A DNA stretch of 64,000 nucleotides from Gari tellinella. Taxonomy: Eukaryota; Mollusca; Bivalvia; Cardiida; Psammobiidae. A model generated the notes under the pieces. It was not told the origin of the DNA. It saw only the letters and a program-made list of their open reading frames with translations, and searched no databases. Shown here one piece after another: positions 12,872 to 22,616 of the stretch. The stretch spans positions 48,607,550 through 48,671,549 of the forward strand of contig OV277864.1 of NCBI GenBank assembly GCA_922989275.2, written 5' to 3'. The position numbers were made by a program, and so were the translations under genes. Position 1 is the stretch's first letter, and every line of letters starts with the position of its first letter.

Positions 12872-14405
12872 TTAGTTTACCCTCGGATCAATACAAATCA
12901 TTATAGATTCTACATGTATATCGTTCGTCTCACTGTCTGCAATACACGAATTAATGACGCTGACTTTGAGGCACGGCATAATTATAATGTTCATGTCTGA
13001 CCACAGAGATGAAAGTTCAATCCGATCCTTTAGTAGGAACTTATCTTCCGAACAAAAACAGATGCTTGGTAGAGCCCTTTGCTCAGTGTCATCTGCAGCA
13101 ACCATGTCTGAAAATAAACAAATCAAGCAACTTTAAGCGTCAAAAAGGCTAATGCAATCAGATTGGCTGTATTCTCTTTAAAAATGTTTTCAAATCAAGT
13201 TCCAAACTGTTAGTCACTCAAATAAAAATAAGTCTACAGATTTTTAAGTCATTTTCCAAATTCAAGATCTATTTCATTTGAAATTTATGAAAAATGGGAA
13301 AGAATAACCCAACATATTCTTTTCCAGAGGTCCGGATAAGGAGAGTATTTCAAAAACTTAAGTCTATATTTCTGCAATAAACCCTATGGAGTTACTAGTC
13401 ATTAGAATAACCTCATTGAGCAATTGAGTAGTAACAACATAGGATTTGTTGCTTAAATGAGTGAGAAAATGTTTAATTTGTCAATTTACTCCCTCTTATC
13501 TTGAGTCCTGCTTTTCTGTACATCAATGAGGGAAATTAAGGTTGAATGTCCCTAATAGGATCGAGTCAATGTATGTACCGTTAATAGAAAAAGCGACCAT
13601 TCTCGCGCCTACTGACCGCCAGTACGAAACAATGCTAACCGAAGGTCAGTTGACAATAATGATTAATCGCTAGATATGTTGATAACCGAACTTGAATAAC
13701 AGAGATGATCTGATCTCATTAGGGACGTTCAACCTTAAAATGCATCAAAAGGGGCTTCCGTAGTGTAAATTGTGCCGTCGCCAGTCTGCATCTCATCTTT
13801 TAATGTACCCCTTACCCTACATAATGATAACCACATCAAATCTTTATGCTTATTTCATCATCAATCAAAATTCAACTCAATGCACCCATCAAAGAGTACT
13901 TACGTTGTTTCAACTTGGATTGTATTTTCTTTTCCACAAATGCTAGCCATATCTAAATCAATAATGGATTTGTTTTATACATGACTGTTTCTAATGACTG
14001 CATCATCTGAAATGATACAAAGTGACAAGCAGTTTTAGAACTCTTTCAGATATATGTATCATACTATTCCTTTTGCAAATTTCAGTCACTAATAATATAT
14101 TCTTACTAAAAAATATTCTACATCACAACTTAAATTGTTTGAAACTCATATTGGTTTCTGAATATGTGTACACCAATGTGTCGATCTATCATGTCTACAC
14201 ACATTCAATGACATCAACGTTTTAAAATGGATGTGGGTGGCTGTGCTGGGTGGCCACTTGTTTACAGAGAAATATTGCTTAAATACATAATATTACAAAC
14301 TTTAAAAATCGTAACGTATCAAATAATTATATCAGGTAATGAGTGAAGCATAAGTAATTAAATGTCCTTACCGTGAGCAAAGGAAAATCCGATAGTAATA
14401 GCCAT
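12872..14405 (-). CDS. Putative two-exon gene, unknown small protein (89 aa)
   Basis: I do not recognise this gene. On the minus strand, exon 1 (14,405-14,372, 34 nt) starts ATG, encodes MAITIGFSFA and ends at a good donor (CACG|GTAAGG). Exon 2 (13,107-12,872, 236 nt) follows an acceptor with a clear pyrimidine tract (TTTATTTTCAG|ACATGG) and stays open to a TAA stop. The two exons join in phase to 89 codons plus stop. Exon 2 reads like protein: mixed composition, several Cys, acidic stretches, and higher GC than its flanks. A TATA-like AT stretch lies about 50-60 bases upstream of the ATG. Other exons inside the 1.26-kb intron cannot be excluded, and the ATG in exon 2 could serve alone. No domain or signal peptide is evident. 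The call rests on splice signals and phase only. Confidence 0.4.
13328..13512. mobile_element. MITE with cagg-ctc-ggataagg-type termini (inside intron)
   Basis: Left end 'agaggtccggataaggagag' and right end 'ctcccxcttatcttgagtcct'-like sequence are imperfect inverted repeats. The internal pair 'attagaataacctcattgag' forms a weak stem. It lies in the predicted intron of the two-exon gene. A half copy is at about 8468. Confidence 0.45.
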
Positions 14406-14699
14406 CGTATCCGCTTTCGATCAAGCAACATGGCGTGTGAGTAAATCGGTGTTGACCTATATTTAAGAAGATGCTTATAATACAAATATTGTAAATTTAT
14501 ATGTTTTTAAATGTCTCAGAAGGTTTTTTAAACGAAACGAGAAAGTTTACCGGTTAAAAGTCTAAATTCATCCAATAATTATGATATGTGATTAGGACTA
14601 TTTTCATACCATATATGGAGATCGTTACTACGATGGCAACGCTTAGCAACGTACAAAGTGTCTATTATTACGGTTATGTACAGTTCTCGTTTCACAATG

Positions 14700-14808
14700 G
14701 AATATAAATATAAGAAATAAATTGCATACCTCCGTTATTCATGAGAAAATGCAACTTCAATTGCATTTCCTCATGAATAACGGAAGTACGCAATTCATTT
14801 CTTAAGTA
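14700..14808. repeat. Foldback palindrome
   Basis: The arms taagaaataaattgc ... gcaattcatttctta enclose an inner stem, tccgttattcatgagaaaat / catttcctcatgaataacgga. The terminal taagaaatraa motif is shared with the foldbacks at 58,436-58,540 and about 56,965-57,095. Sequence from 14,406 to 14,699 and from 14,809 to 15,060 is otherwise unassigned. Confidence 0.7.
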
Positions 14809-15065
14809 TTGTCAAGCTTAGTAATGAACGGGGTAAACGCAATAAATGTGATTTTAAGACAAGATATTTGATGATCTCGCAAATTTAGTAATTAGTGACG
14901 TAATATATTGAAATGACTTTTTAATAGTTTCAGAGATCTAGTAAAAAACAGTGCTCCCATTCAAATCTCGTTTAACATATTACACAATATGCAGTATTTG
15001 GCGAAAAAAACAAATCTGACAGTAGATTTGCCTTCATTTTTTCCCCACAGAAACCATAATCAGAC

Positions 15066-15670
15066 TGTCAGCTTAAACCCTTTCATGATCCAATTTATCG
15101 TCAAATATTTAACCCCTCATCGCCATATAGTCGTCTGCTTCAAAATGTTTTCTGCAATCTCGTTTCAAAATTAAATTTAATGCAGTATGGCTGAAGAATT
15201 TCAAAACGAGTGTCAAACAGTTTGATATTTTTGACATTGAAGTACAATTTAATCTCTGACAAAACTGTACTCTTTATCACTGATATAATCGCTATACGAT
15301 TGACATCAATGTGGAAAAAAATGTGTAATCCCTGACAAATTGTACTTTGTAACAATTATATAATAACTATATTTTTGGCATCGATGTAGAATGTAATCTC
15401 GAACAAACAGTACTTTATAACATTGATATAATCGCTATACTATTGATACCAAAGTGCAATTTAATCCCGGACAAACTGTGCACTTTAACACTGACATAAT
15501 CGCTTTACTATTGGCATAAAAGTACAATTTAATCCCCAACAAAATTTACACTTTAACAGTAATACAATCGATTATCTATTGATATAAAAGAACGATGCAA
15601 ACTCAAACAAACTGTACTCTTTAACATTGATACAATCGCTATACTGTCTGTATCAAAGAGCAAAGGTTAT
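15066..15670 (+). repeat. TTAA MITE half fused to a degenerate 68-bp satellite
   Basis: 15,066-15,225 is the left half of a TTAACCCTTTCATGATC-type MITE. It runs directly into about six diverged copies of a ~68-bp satellite with phrases 'caatttaatccctgacaaa', 'ctgtactctttaacactga' and 'tataatcgctatactattg'. The same satellite forms longer arrays at about 26,030-26,830 and 42,020-43,120. Confidence 0.75.
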
Positions 15671-15689
15671 TACAACATATTTCAAAGTG

Positions 15690-16040
15690 ACAAATATTTG
15701 CAGATCCTGATCAGAGGGCTTCGAAAGGAGGGTCTACACTGTCTGATCAGGCACACTGTATTTAAATGATGAGCAACTGGGGTTGAAATGGTTTATCCGG
15801 AAACATGTCAAGTTCGAACGTTTTGTTTCGTCCGTAAAGGTTCTTTGTTAGAAGCTTGGCTGTATTGTAAACATAGGAATGCGTAAACAAAATTACTAAA
15901 CTATTCACTGCCATTCAGATGGTTTGAATCCTGATCAGTCGACGAGAATGACGGTGTCTGGTCTAAAACCCAACTGTTTGACGCTTACATTGATGTCCTG
16001 AGTATACAAACTAACAAAAATTCAAATTCTAAAAATAACA
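15690..16040. repeat. Two decayed hairpin cassettes
   Basis: Palindromes near 15,703-15,765 (cctgatcagagggctt ... ctgatcaggcacactg) and 15,919-15,985 (gtttgaatcctgatcag ... aacccaactgtttga) are degenerate members of the hairpin families described elsewhere. Confidence 0.5.
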
Positions 16041-16196
16041 GCAGACAAAAATTAAAGCAGACGAAGATAAAAGCAAACAAAAATTAAAGCAGACGAAGAT
16101 AAAAGCAAACAAAAATTAAAGCAGACGAAGATAAAAGCAAACAAAAATTAAAGCAGACGAAGATAAAAGCAAACGAAAATTAAAGCAGACGATATT
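16041..16196 (+). repeat. 32-bp tandem repeat, ~5 copies
   Basis: Near-perfect head-to-tail copies of a 32-mer built from 'attaaagcagacgaag' and 'ataaaagcaaacaaaa'. The unit resembles the 'gcagacgat' phrase of the adjacent MITE, so it may be a local amplification of MITE sequence. Confidence 0.9.
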
Positions 16197-16230
16197 ATGA
16201 CAGTGACTGTGTTGAACGGGTTGTTGCACA

Positions 16231-16476
16231 TTAACTCTTTCACTGCCAACGGCGCAACAAGGCGACTTTGCAAACAGTTTGGAACTTGATCATACGCCGC
16301 GTCACGCCGCGTCTGGTGATGATCCAAACTGTTTGACACTCGTATTGACATTTCTTCAGTCAAAACAGCCATAAATCTAACTTTAAAAATATTGCAGACC
16401 ATACTACCAATACAGACGATATTTTGACGGTAAGAAGTTTAAAACAGACGATAAAATTTGGCATGGAAAGAGTTAA
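16231..16476. mobile_element. TTAA-flanked MITE carrying a 65-bp hairpin (well preserved)
   Basis: Starts TTAActctttcactgccaa and ends ttggcatggaaagagTTAA, so the TIR of about 15 bp is flanked by TTAA on both sides. A TTAA target and CCCTTT-like TIR suggest a piggyBac-like non-autonomous element. The hairpin is at 16,271-16,335. The right half holds 'gacatttcttcagtcaaaac' and 'attgcagaccata', which mark this family across the window. Confidence 0.8.
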
Positions 16477-16839
16477 TGGCGTTGACATGGTTAATAAGTA
16501 TGTTTAAAATGTTAACTCAGAGACAGTTAATATAAATCATTGGTTAACTTCCAGCAGAACACCCTTACCTGTAAAATATTTACCTGTCATCATCCTGATA
16601 TGATTTTAAGATGAACCCAACTTCTACGAGGTAAACGTAAAAGTGATAGGCAGATATGTGTAGAAATGTTTCCTGTGTCCTGTGTCCTGATCCAGGATGT
16701 AAACTTACCTGCACAGTAGCGGCATATTTAAGCTTGCTAATGTTCACAAAAAATTTCGAATTTTTGCAACGGAATTTAGAAATTGTCAGGTACTTGACAC
16801 GGTTGACATTTATCACAATTTGAGTTGCAAATAAACAGA

Positions 16840-16890
16840 TTGGAGCTTAATTAGATGCCGAGTTACCCTGCGTCTGATCTTGTTCAAAAC
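16840..16890. repeat. Decayed hairpin
   Basis: 'gattggagcttaattagatg' followed by 'ccgagttaccctgcgtctgatct' resembles the centre of the 65-bp cassette but has lost arm pairing. Neighbouring sequence, 16,477-16,840 and 16,900-17,200, is unassigned. Confidence 0.4.
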
Positions 16891-17214
16891 CACTTGCGTT
16901 GGACATTATCAATTTAGCACAATCAAGTTTAGTTGGAAATTGTAACGAATTTCCCATTGTATAAATCATTTTGAAATACAAAGGGCATTCAGATAATCAG
17001 ATTAAAAAAAAATCCACCATTCGTTTTAAATTGTAGACTTTAGAAAAATCCGTTTTAAGAGAGATATGTACTCAACTAAGCTCAATTTTATTTTCGCTTT
17101 TGTTGCAATAAATAAATAAATATACATGTACATACATAGGTAAAGAATATCAAAAGATGGTGTGTCGGTGGGGTATTATAACGATGCAAAGAATTGATCA
17201 TTTTAAATAAAGGA

Positions 17215-17455
17215 TGGATGGGTGGTTGAGTTGGGTTTTACGGCACTGCGACACAAAATAGGTCATATAACGCCGATGATTGGTGAGGGATGATGAGATG
17301 AGATGGTGATAATGATGATTTCAGGAAAATGATTTCGGCTTATCTCGTTTGTTGTGAAGCAACGCATGGGATCAAAACCACCGACCTTTCTTCCTTTTAG
17401 TTCTTGCCAGAGGGGATAATCTCGGTGGTCTAATAAACAAACATAATAAGCACAA
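17215..17455 (-). mobile_element. SINE with 'gtgccgtaaaacccaactca' tail
   Basis: Read on the minus strand: a tRNA-like head near 17,455-17,350 and a tail ending tgccgtaaaacccaactcaa at about 17,240-17,220. The tail phrase recurs at about 58,150-58,195 (plus strand, tail only). I associate this tail with a widespread mollusc SINE group; the exact family name is not certain. Confidence 0.55.
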
Positions 17456-17593
17456 GAACCACGATGGAAACGACTACTTTACTTTGTTAACGGGGTGGAA
17501 AAAGGATGGGTCCCCGATTTTCTCTTCCCAAGAACCGGGACAAAATAAATGAACTGCATGACAACCGAATGTAACAAAAGTATTCCGAGAGAC

Positions 17594-18028
17594 AAAATCC
17601 TTCTTAGCATGAGATCATTACCACGCTTCACGTTTCTTAACTGATCCGCATTCAAATTGTAATTCCGTTACCTACATTATGGAACAGTTTGGCCTTTGGC
17701 ATTTGTTTGTTTTAAACCTTTGTAGTCAGAGTCGAGTTCAAGACTTTGACTCAGTCCTCATCCGCGCAAGAAAACAACACTCACAATATAGGATATTATC
17801 AATAAATAAAAACTCCTACTTAGCATGAGATCTTGACCAGTCTTCACGTTTCTTAACTGATCCGGATTAAAAGTGTAATTTTGGTACCTAAAATATGGAA
17901 CAGTTCGGCCTTTGGCCTTTGATTGTTTTAAAACTTTGTTGTCAGAGTCGAGTTCAAGACTTTGACTCAGACCTCATCCGCGCAAGAAAACAACACTCAA
18001 AATATAGGATATTATCAATAAATAAAAA
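17594..18028 (+). repeat. 216-bp direct duplication
   Basis: Two head-to-tail copies (from about 17,594 and 17,810) with landmarks cttagcatgagatc, tcacgtttcttaactgatcc, gagtcgagttcaagactttg and ctcatccgcgcaagaaaaca. Identity is ~93% by eye. No open frame. 18,029-18,610 shows nothing recognisable. Confidence 0.85.
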
Positions 18029-18610
18029 ATCGATTAATATTTTAGAAATGAATTAAACGAAACAATGAAAACGATCTGAATATGTTTAACTTTAGTGAAT
18101 AAATACTACATTCTGAAGTAAACATTATATTCATTCAATAAGTAGAATCTACATTTACTTTCTTATTTGTAAGAATAATATCTGGACCAGGAAAGTGGCA
18201 TGCTAGTGTGAAATTCGGCGGCACCGAGGGTTGTCGATTCCGAGTCTTTTGATAAAAGCTTCCTTGACATTGTTAAATGAAATTGAAATCTCAAAATAAA
18301 CCTTAAATACTATTCAAGTGTTCAAATTATTTACAAAAAGATTTAGGCCAATATATAAAAAGTTACAAATCCAACTATCAAGCACATTTAAACAGAAATA
18401 TATTTTTCAGAATTTTCAATATTAACATCCTGTTTATCTTTTTATTCCACATCTCTGTAATTCAGTTTGAAACCATTATCAGTATTCTCAAGTACTTTGA
18501 AGTACAAATAATAATATAAAGGTAGATATAACGCTTGTGAGAAAGCGCATTTCAAAGCTGACAATGCTATCATAGCACAGATAAAATATTCGCATACACT
18601 CTATACACCA

Positions 18611-18834
18611 GGGGCCCGTTTTACGAAACGTCGTACGACAAATATTGTCGTAAGTCAGATTCTAAAATTCTCAATTATTACCATCTTGTAATATCTCTTC
18701 GGAATCCTCTTGAAAAGACGATTCCAAAGAGATATCACAAGACAGGATAAGATTGAGAAATCAGAAATTAAATGTATTTTAAAGTTTTGTCTTACGACCG
18801 TTGTTGCCGTACGACATTTCGTAAGACGGGCTCC
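18611..18834. mobile_element. MITE with ggggcccgttt/cgggctcc termini
   Basis: Same family as 5056-5297: acgacaaatattgtcgtaag near the left end, cttacgaccgttgttgccgt near the right end, and a 'ctcttgaaaagacgattcc' core. ~224 bp. Confidence 0.75.
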
Positions 18835-19408
18835 AGTCCATATACAGTCAGCCATGCTCAACGCCATTACTGTCAAGGATAACTACACTAGCATTTACAA
18901 ACAGGGTCCAAACTGTTCGACATTCGCATGAGCGAATTAGTCAAAATGTAAAGAATAAACTTTAAAACGTGGTGCAGACGACAATGCGTAAACAAACAAC
19001 ATTGTGTAAGCAGGCACCATTTGTAACCTGACGACAATGTGTAAGCAGGCGATGATATGTAAGCAGGCGACAATGGATTTACCTTTTTATGGTCACTGTG
19101 AGTCTGTGCCATTGACCTTGACCTTAACCTTCGACTTAATCCTTTCACTCTCATTTTAACAGTCTCTGTTAAGGCTGCTAAAATTTGTCGTCTGCAATTT
19201 AATGCCAAATTCAATTTTTTAAGTTCTAATTGAAGAAATATTGATAAGAGTGTCAAATAGTTTGGATCCTGGTCAATAATAGAGTATGCGGTGTCTGATC
19301 TTGGTCCAGACTGTTTGCAAAGTTGAAATTAGTTACCTATGGCAGTCATAGAGTCTATAGTTAGTATGTTGATATGCCTACTATACAATTTAAACTCATT
19401 GCATGTAC

Positions 19409-19612
19409 AGTAAAACCCCTCTATAACGGCCACTAAATTGTCTTAATTATTTGGGGTTAAGAACAGGTGACTGCTTAAAGCAAGGTGACAGTGAAACAGA
19501 AAGCTCATCTGGGAGCTTTCCGTTTTACTGTCATCTTGCTTTAAGCTGTCACCTGTCTTTTATACAAGCATCATTTAGCCTTATTTTTAGTGGTTGTTAT
19601 AGAGAGGTTTTA
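19409..19612. mobile_element. MITE with cagtaaaacccctctataac TIR (pogo-like), copy 1
   Basis: Left cagtaaaacccctctataac and right gttatagagaggttttactg are near-perfect inverted repeats. The motif resembles the CAGT...CTCTATAA ends of pogo/Tigger-type Tc1-mariner elements (my recollection of the family). The centre is a ~73-bp hairpin (19,473-19,545) with CTTAAAG/CTTTAAG ends. Confidence 0.75.
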
Positions 19613-19644
19613 CTGCATCATACTCTTTTTGAGATGGTATACAT

Positions 19645-19855
19645 TTCAGTACAATACAGTAAAACCTCTCTATTTCGATGGCAAATTTGTGTTTATTATT
19701 ATGCATTTACGACAGGTTACTGCTTAAAGCAAGCTGACAGTAAAACAAAAAACTCTTATATGAGCTTTCTGATTTACTGTCGCCTTGCTTTAAGCTGTCA
19801 TTTATCATTTATTTATCAAATAGCTTTAGTGGTCGTAATAGAGCGGTTTTACTAT
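19645..19855. mobile_element. MITE with cagtaaaacctctctatttc TIR (pogo-like), copy 2
   Basis: Starts 'tacagtaaaacctctctatt' and ends 'aatagagcggttttacta'. It carries the same type of central hairpin (about 19,722-19,797). A TA dinucleotide is present at both ends. Confidence 0.7.
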
Positions 19856-20099
19856 AGATGGTTTGTTTGTGAACGTCCATTTCCGTAGAGAACCTTTATG
19901 GATCAGATCAATATAGTCTAACGCTATCATGAAGGACATGGTGAACTATTAAACAACTAAATACGAGTAGTTTAGTTTAAACATTTTTATTGCATATAAT
20001 ATACATGCATGGGAATGTGCTACAGGTTTTATTTTTTATAACAGCCGCTCCATAGATATTAAAAATAAGGTGTTTACGATCACAGGTTTTCGGCGCGTA

Positions 20100-21400
20100 A
20101 GCTATGACCCCCCCCCCCCCCCCTCACTGCTACCCCCCATAAATCTTTCAAAATGAGTCAAAATACATCCATATGTTCAACAAACATCCTTAACAAATGT
20201 TTCAAGAAGTTTCAAGAAGTTTAAAAAAAAAAATTCGTATCATGTATGTATACAATGAAAAGGTGGATGTGTATTCAGAGCCATCAACTTCCCAACCTTG
20301 TCATTTTGTCATTTTTGGCCCGATTTTGACAAATGATGGCTTATTATTTACATTTAACAGTTCTGTTCAAAGAAAATTAGCTCACAGCCCAAGCAAGACA
20401 CGAGCACAAGTGAAGAAATAAAAAGTTCGATAGGCACCTTATATCGGAATCCTTCGTTCACCTTAAATTTTGGACTTTTTCGTCATTCAGCGATGAACAA
20501 GTGCATTTGCGACCATGCATTACACCATGGTACGGGTAATTAATAGAAAATGAAATATATAATAAATACCTTTTGAATTATCGGTAAATGAGCATTTCTG
20601 TTACGAAATAAATTTCTAGATAACTTTCGTTTTCAAGTTTTCTGTTGACAAACGTATATGATCATTGGTCGTATTCGAATCATCGAGTTTGTTGTCAACG
20701 AAAACTGGGCGGAGCAAATGCGCGAAGATTTACTGATAACAACAATTTTGACCCGACTCGAATCGAAATTGTGGTCAAAGATTTGATGGTTTGACAACAT
20801 TTTGTCAACGGAAAACATCAAGTGATGATTCGAATAGAACTTGTTGACAACTATTCCAACTAACGCGATAGTTGTCCTGATTCGAATACGACCAATTGAG
20901 ACACTCTTGACTTTTTGCGTCATTTCCTGCTTTGAAGCTGGTTCTCGGTTTCGCTAGAATGATAATAGTTTAACTGGGCAACCAGTCGTTTGTTTGGGAA
21001 AATTTTGCGTGACAGATGGTTTCCGATGAAGGGGTCTCCCCAACCTTCAAGTCCCCATGCGCGTGTTCGCCGATTGCTTTGAATTTTTTACCAATTATCG
21101 TCAAAGAAAACTGTTTGCTGTAAACAATGAGCCATCATCTGTCCAGATCGTCCAAGATTTGACAAAATGACAGGGTTGGGAACTTGAGGGTTGCTTCTGC
21201 ACGGCGCTTTTTCATGGCAGCCTTTACTATTTTACTTATAAATTAGCAAAAAAAATATTTTTTTTTAAATTTCACGAAACTTCAGGAAATGTTCTTTTAT
21301 GATGATTATTGAATGTATGGATAGATTTTAGGGTATTTTATCCACTTTTGGTGGTGGTGGAGGGGGGGGTTATAGCAGCTAGGAGTAGTGTCATAGCCAA
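20100..21400. repeat. Long degenerate inverted repeat (~1.3 kb foldback)
   Basis: The left arm (about 20,100-20,420) and right arm (about 21,080-21,400) pair in inverted order. 'ctatgacccccc ... cactgctacc' mirrors 'ggggggttatagcagc ... gtgtcatag', and 'cttcccaaccttgtcatttt' mirrors 'aaaatgacagggttgggaac'. The left arm begins with a 16-base C run (20,108-20,123). The spacer contains a separate MITE. Open frames in the arms look incidental. Confidence 0.65.
20665..20895. mobile_element. MITE with ttggtcgtattcgaatca TIR
   Basis: A perfect 18-bp terminal inverted repeat: ttggtcgtattcgaatca at 20,665 and its complement ending at 20,895. A second inverted pair (gttgtcaacg / cattttgtcaacg) lies inside. 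The element sits in the loop of the larger foldback. Confidence 0.8.
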
Positions 21401-21420
21401 CGGGCCGAATGCCTATGTTT

Positions 21421-21560
21421 ACGACGGTGACTGCTTAAAGCAATGTGACAGTTGAACATAAAGATCCTTTAGGAGCTTTCTGTTTGATTGTCACCTTGCT
21501 TTAAGCTGTCACCTGTCTTTTATAAATCAAATAGTCTTTGTTTTAGTGGTCGTAATAAAA
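21421..21560. repeat. 73-bp hairpin cassette with partial pogo-like MITE
   Basis: gtgactgcttaaagcaatgt ... ttgctttaagctgtcacctg forms a hairpin like those at 19,473 and 19,722. The right MITE flank (agtggtcgtaataaaaatg) is present but its TIR is degraded, and the left TIR is missing. Confidence 0.6.
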
Positions 21561-21835
21561 ATGTTTAAAAATTACACAATTAATGTTTGATCTTGTGGGG
21601 TTTTTTCAAACGTAAAAACGTCAAACATATTTCAATTTTACAAAAGCAATTTTGAGAACTATTTTACATTACGTTTCACATCTGTAACACGTTCACTGCC
21701 AAAGGCCGACATCACTAATATTTGCGAACAGTTTGTATCCTGACCAGAAGCAGCGTAACGGATAAGCATACGAACGAAAAGATGTAAGTTCGGGTTGACG
21801 GACAGAGACAAAACATATAATCTTACAGATAGTTT

Positions 21836-22118
21836 GATTTGATTTGATTTGTTTTGATTTTACGTCGCTTTCAACAGTATTTTAGTCATATCGCGACGTC
21901 CAGCTAATTACAGGTGGAGGAAGACCCCAGAAGCCCTTTATGCATGTTTCAGGCACAAATCGGCAACTGGGTAGAACCACCGACCTTCCGCAAGCCAGCT
22001 GGAAGGCTTCCCCACATGAAAAATCCGAACGACCCTACTGGGATTCGAACTCACAGCGGTGAGGAGCTTAGTGATGTAAGTCACAGTGACTATACCACTA
22101 GGCCACGGAGGCCCCCTA
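21836..22118 (-). mobile_element. tRNA-derived SINE with (caaat)n tail, minus strand
   Basis: On the minus strand the head starts gggggcctccgtggcctagt (A-box-like tggcctagtgg), has a B-box-like gagttcgaatccc, and ends 'gaaagcgacgtaaaat' plus a caaatcaaatc tail near 21,836. Same family as 33,971-34,250 and 51,775-52,045. It appears in this TLR unit at a different position and orientation, so it is an independent insertion. Confidence 0.8.
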
Positions 22119-22364
22119 ATCTTACAGATAGATGCATCGATAGGGGATTAGAAAGGACCGTAAACGAAGAAATAAATATTAGAGTCCCTCCTCGAAAATT
22201 GCTTTGTTTGAATAGGGTCTGTACACAGAAGGCAACAGTGGCCAGACCGTTTAGATGAGTAGACATAGAACTGGTGATGTTTTGTGACACATCAGTTGAT
22301 TTGGGTTTACACGTATGGAAGTGTCTGCATTGCTTTTTGTAAAGCTGCTGAAAGATTGTTTTCT

Positions 22365-22616
22365 TTAAACCTTTACCTGATAGTCTATTTCTAGTACTGA
22401 ACATAGGTGACTTCTTAAAACAGGTTGAAAGTAAAACAGAATGCGCCTTAAGGCGCATTCTGCTTAACTTTCAGCCTGCAATAAGCTATCATGTGCTAGA
22501 ATATAGAAAATATTCCCTATAATATATATTCGTGACTGATTAAATTGGAACTATTTTCTTCAGCGGAGGAATAAATCATATTCGCTAAAAGGCGCTTCTA
22601 TATGGGAAAGGGTTAA
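22365..22616. mobile_element. TTAA MITE abutting the stop codon of the 22.6-kb TLR (reverse orientation)
   Basis: Starts TTAAacctttacctgatag and ends tatatgggaaagggTTAA. A 73-bp hairpin with cttaaaacaggttgaaag arms lies at 22,413-22,485. Relative to the copies at 38,750-38,992 and 53,935-54,186 the element is reversed, although the outside flank (gctgctgaaagattgttt) is the same. In this orientation its AATAAA lies on the plus strand and is not available to the TLR transcript. Confidence 0.85.

Noticed and set aside
13772..13984. 70-codon plus-strand frame between the two predicted exons
   Set aside because: AT-rich composition, no splice or promoter context, and on the strand opposite to the predicted gene.
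14900..15060. Possible remnant exon near 14,989
   Set aside because: The short frame continues into a MITE and has no coding character.
18888..19256. 122-codon minus-strand frame
   Set aside because: It spans decayed MITE sequence (gcagacgacaatg repeats and a hairpin scar), so it is probably incidental.
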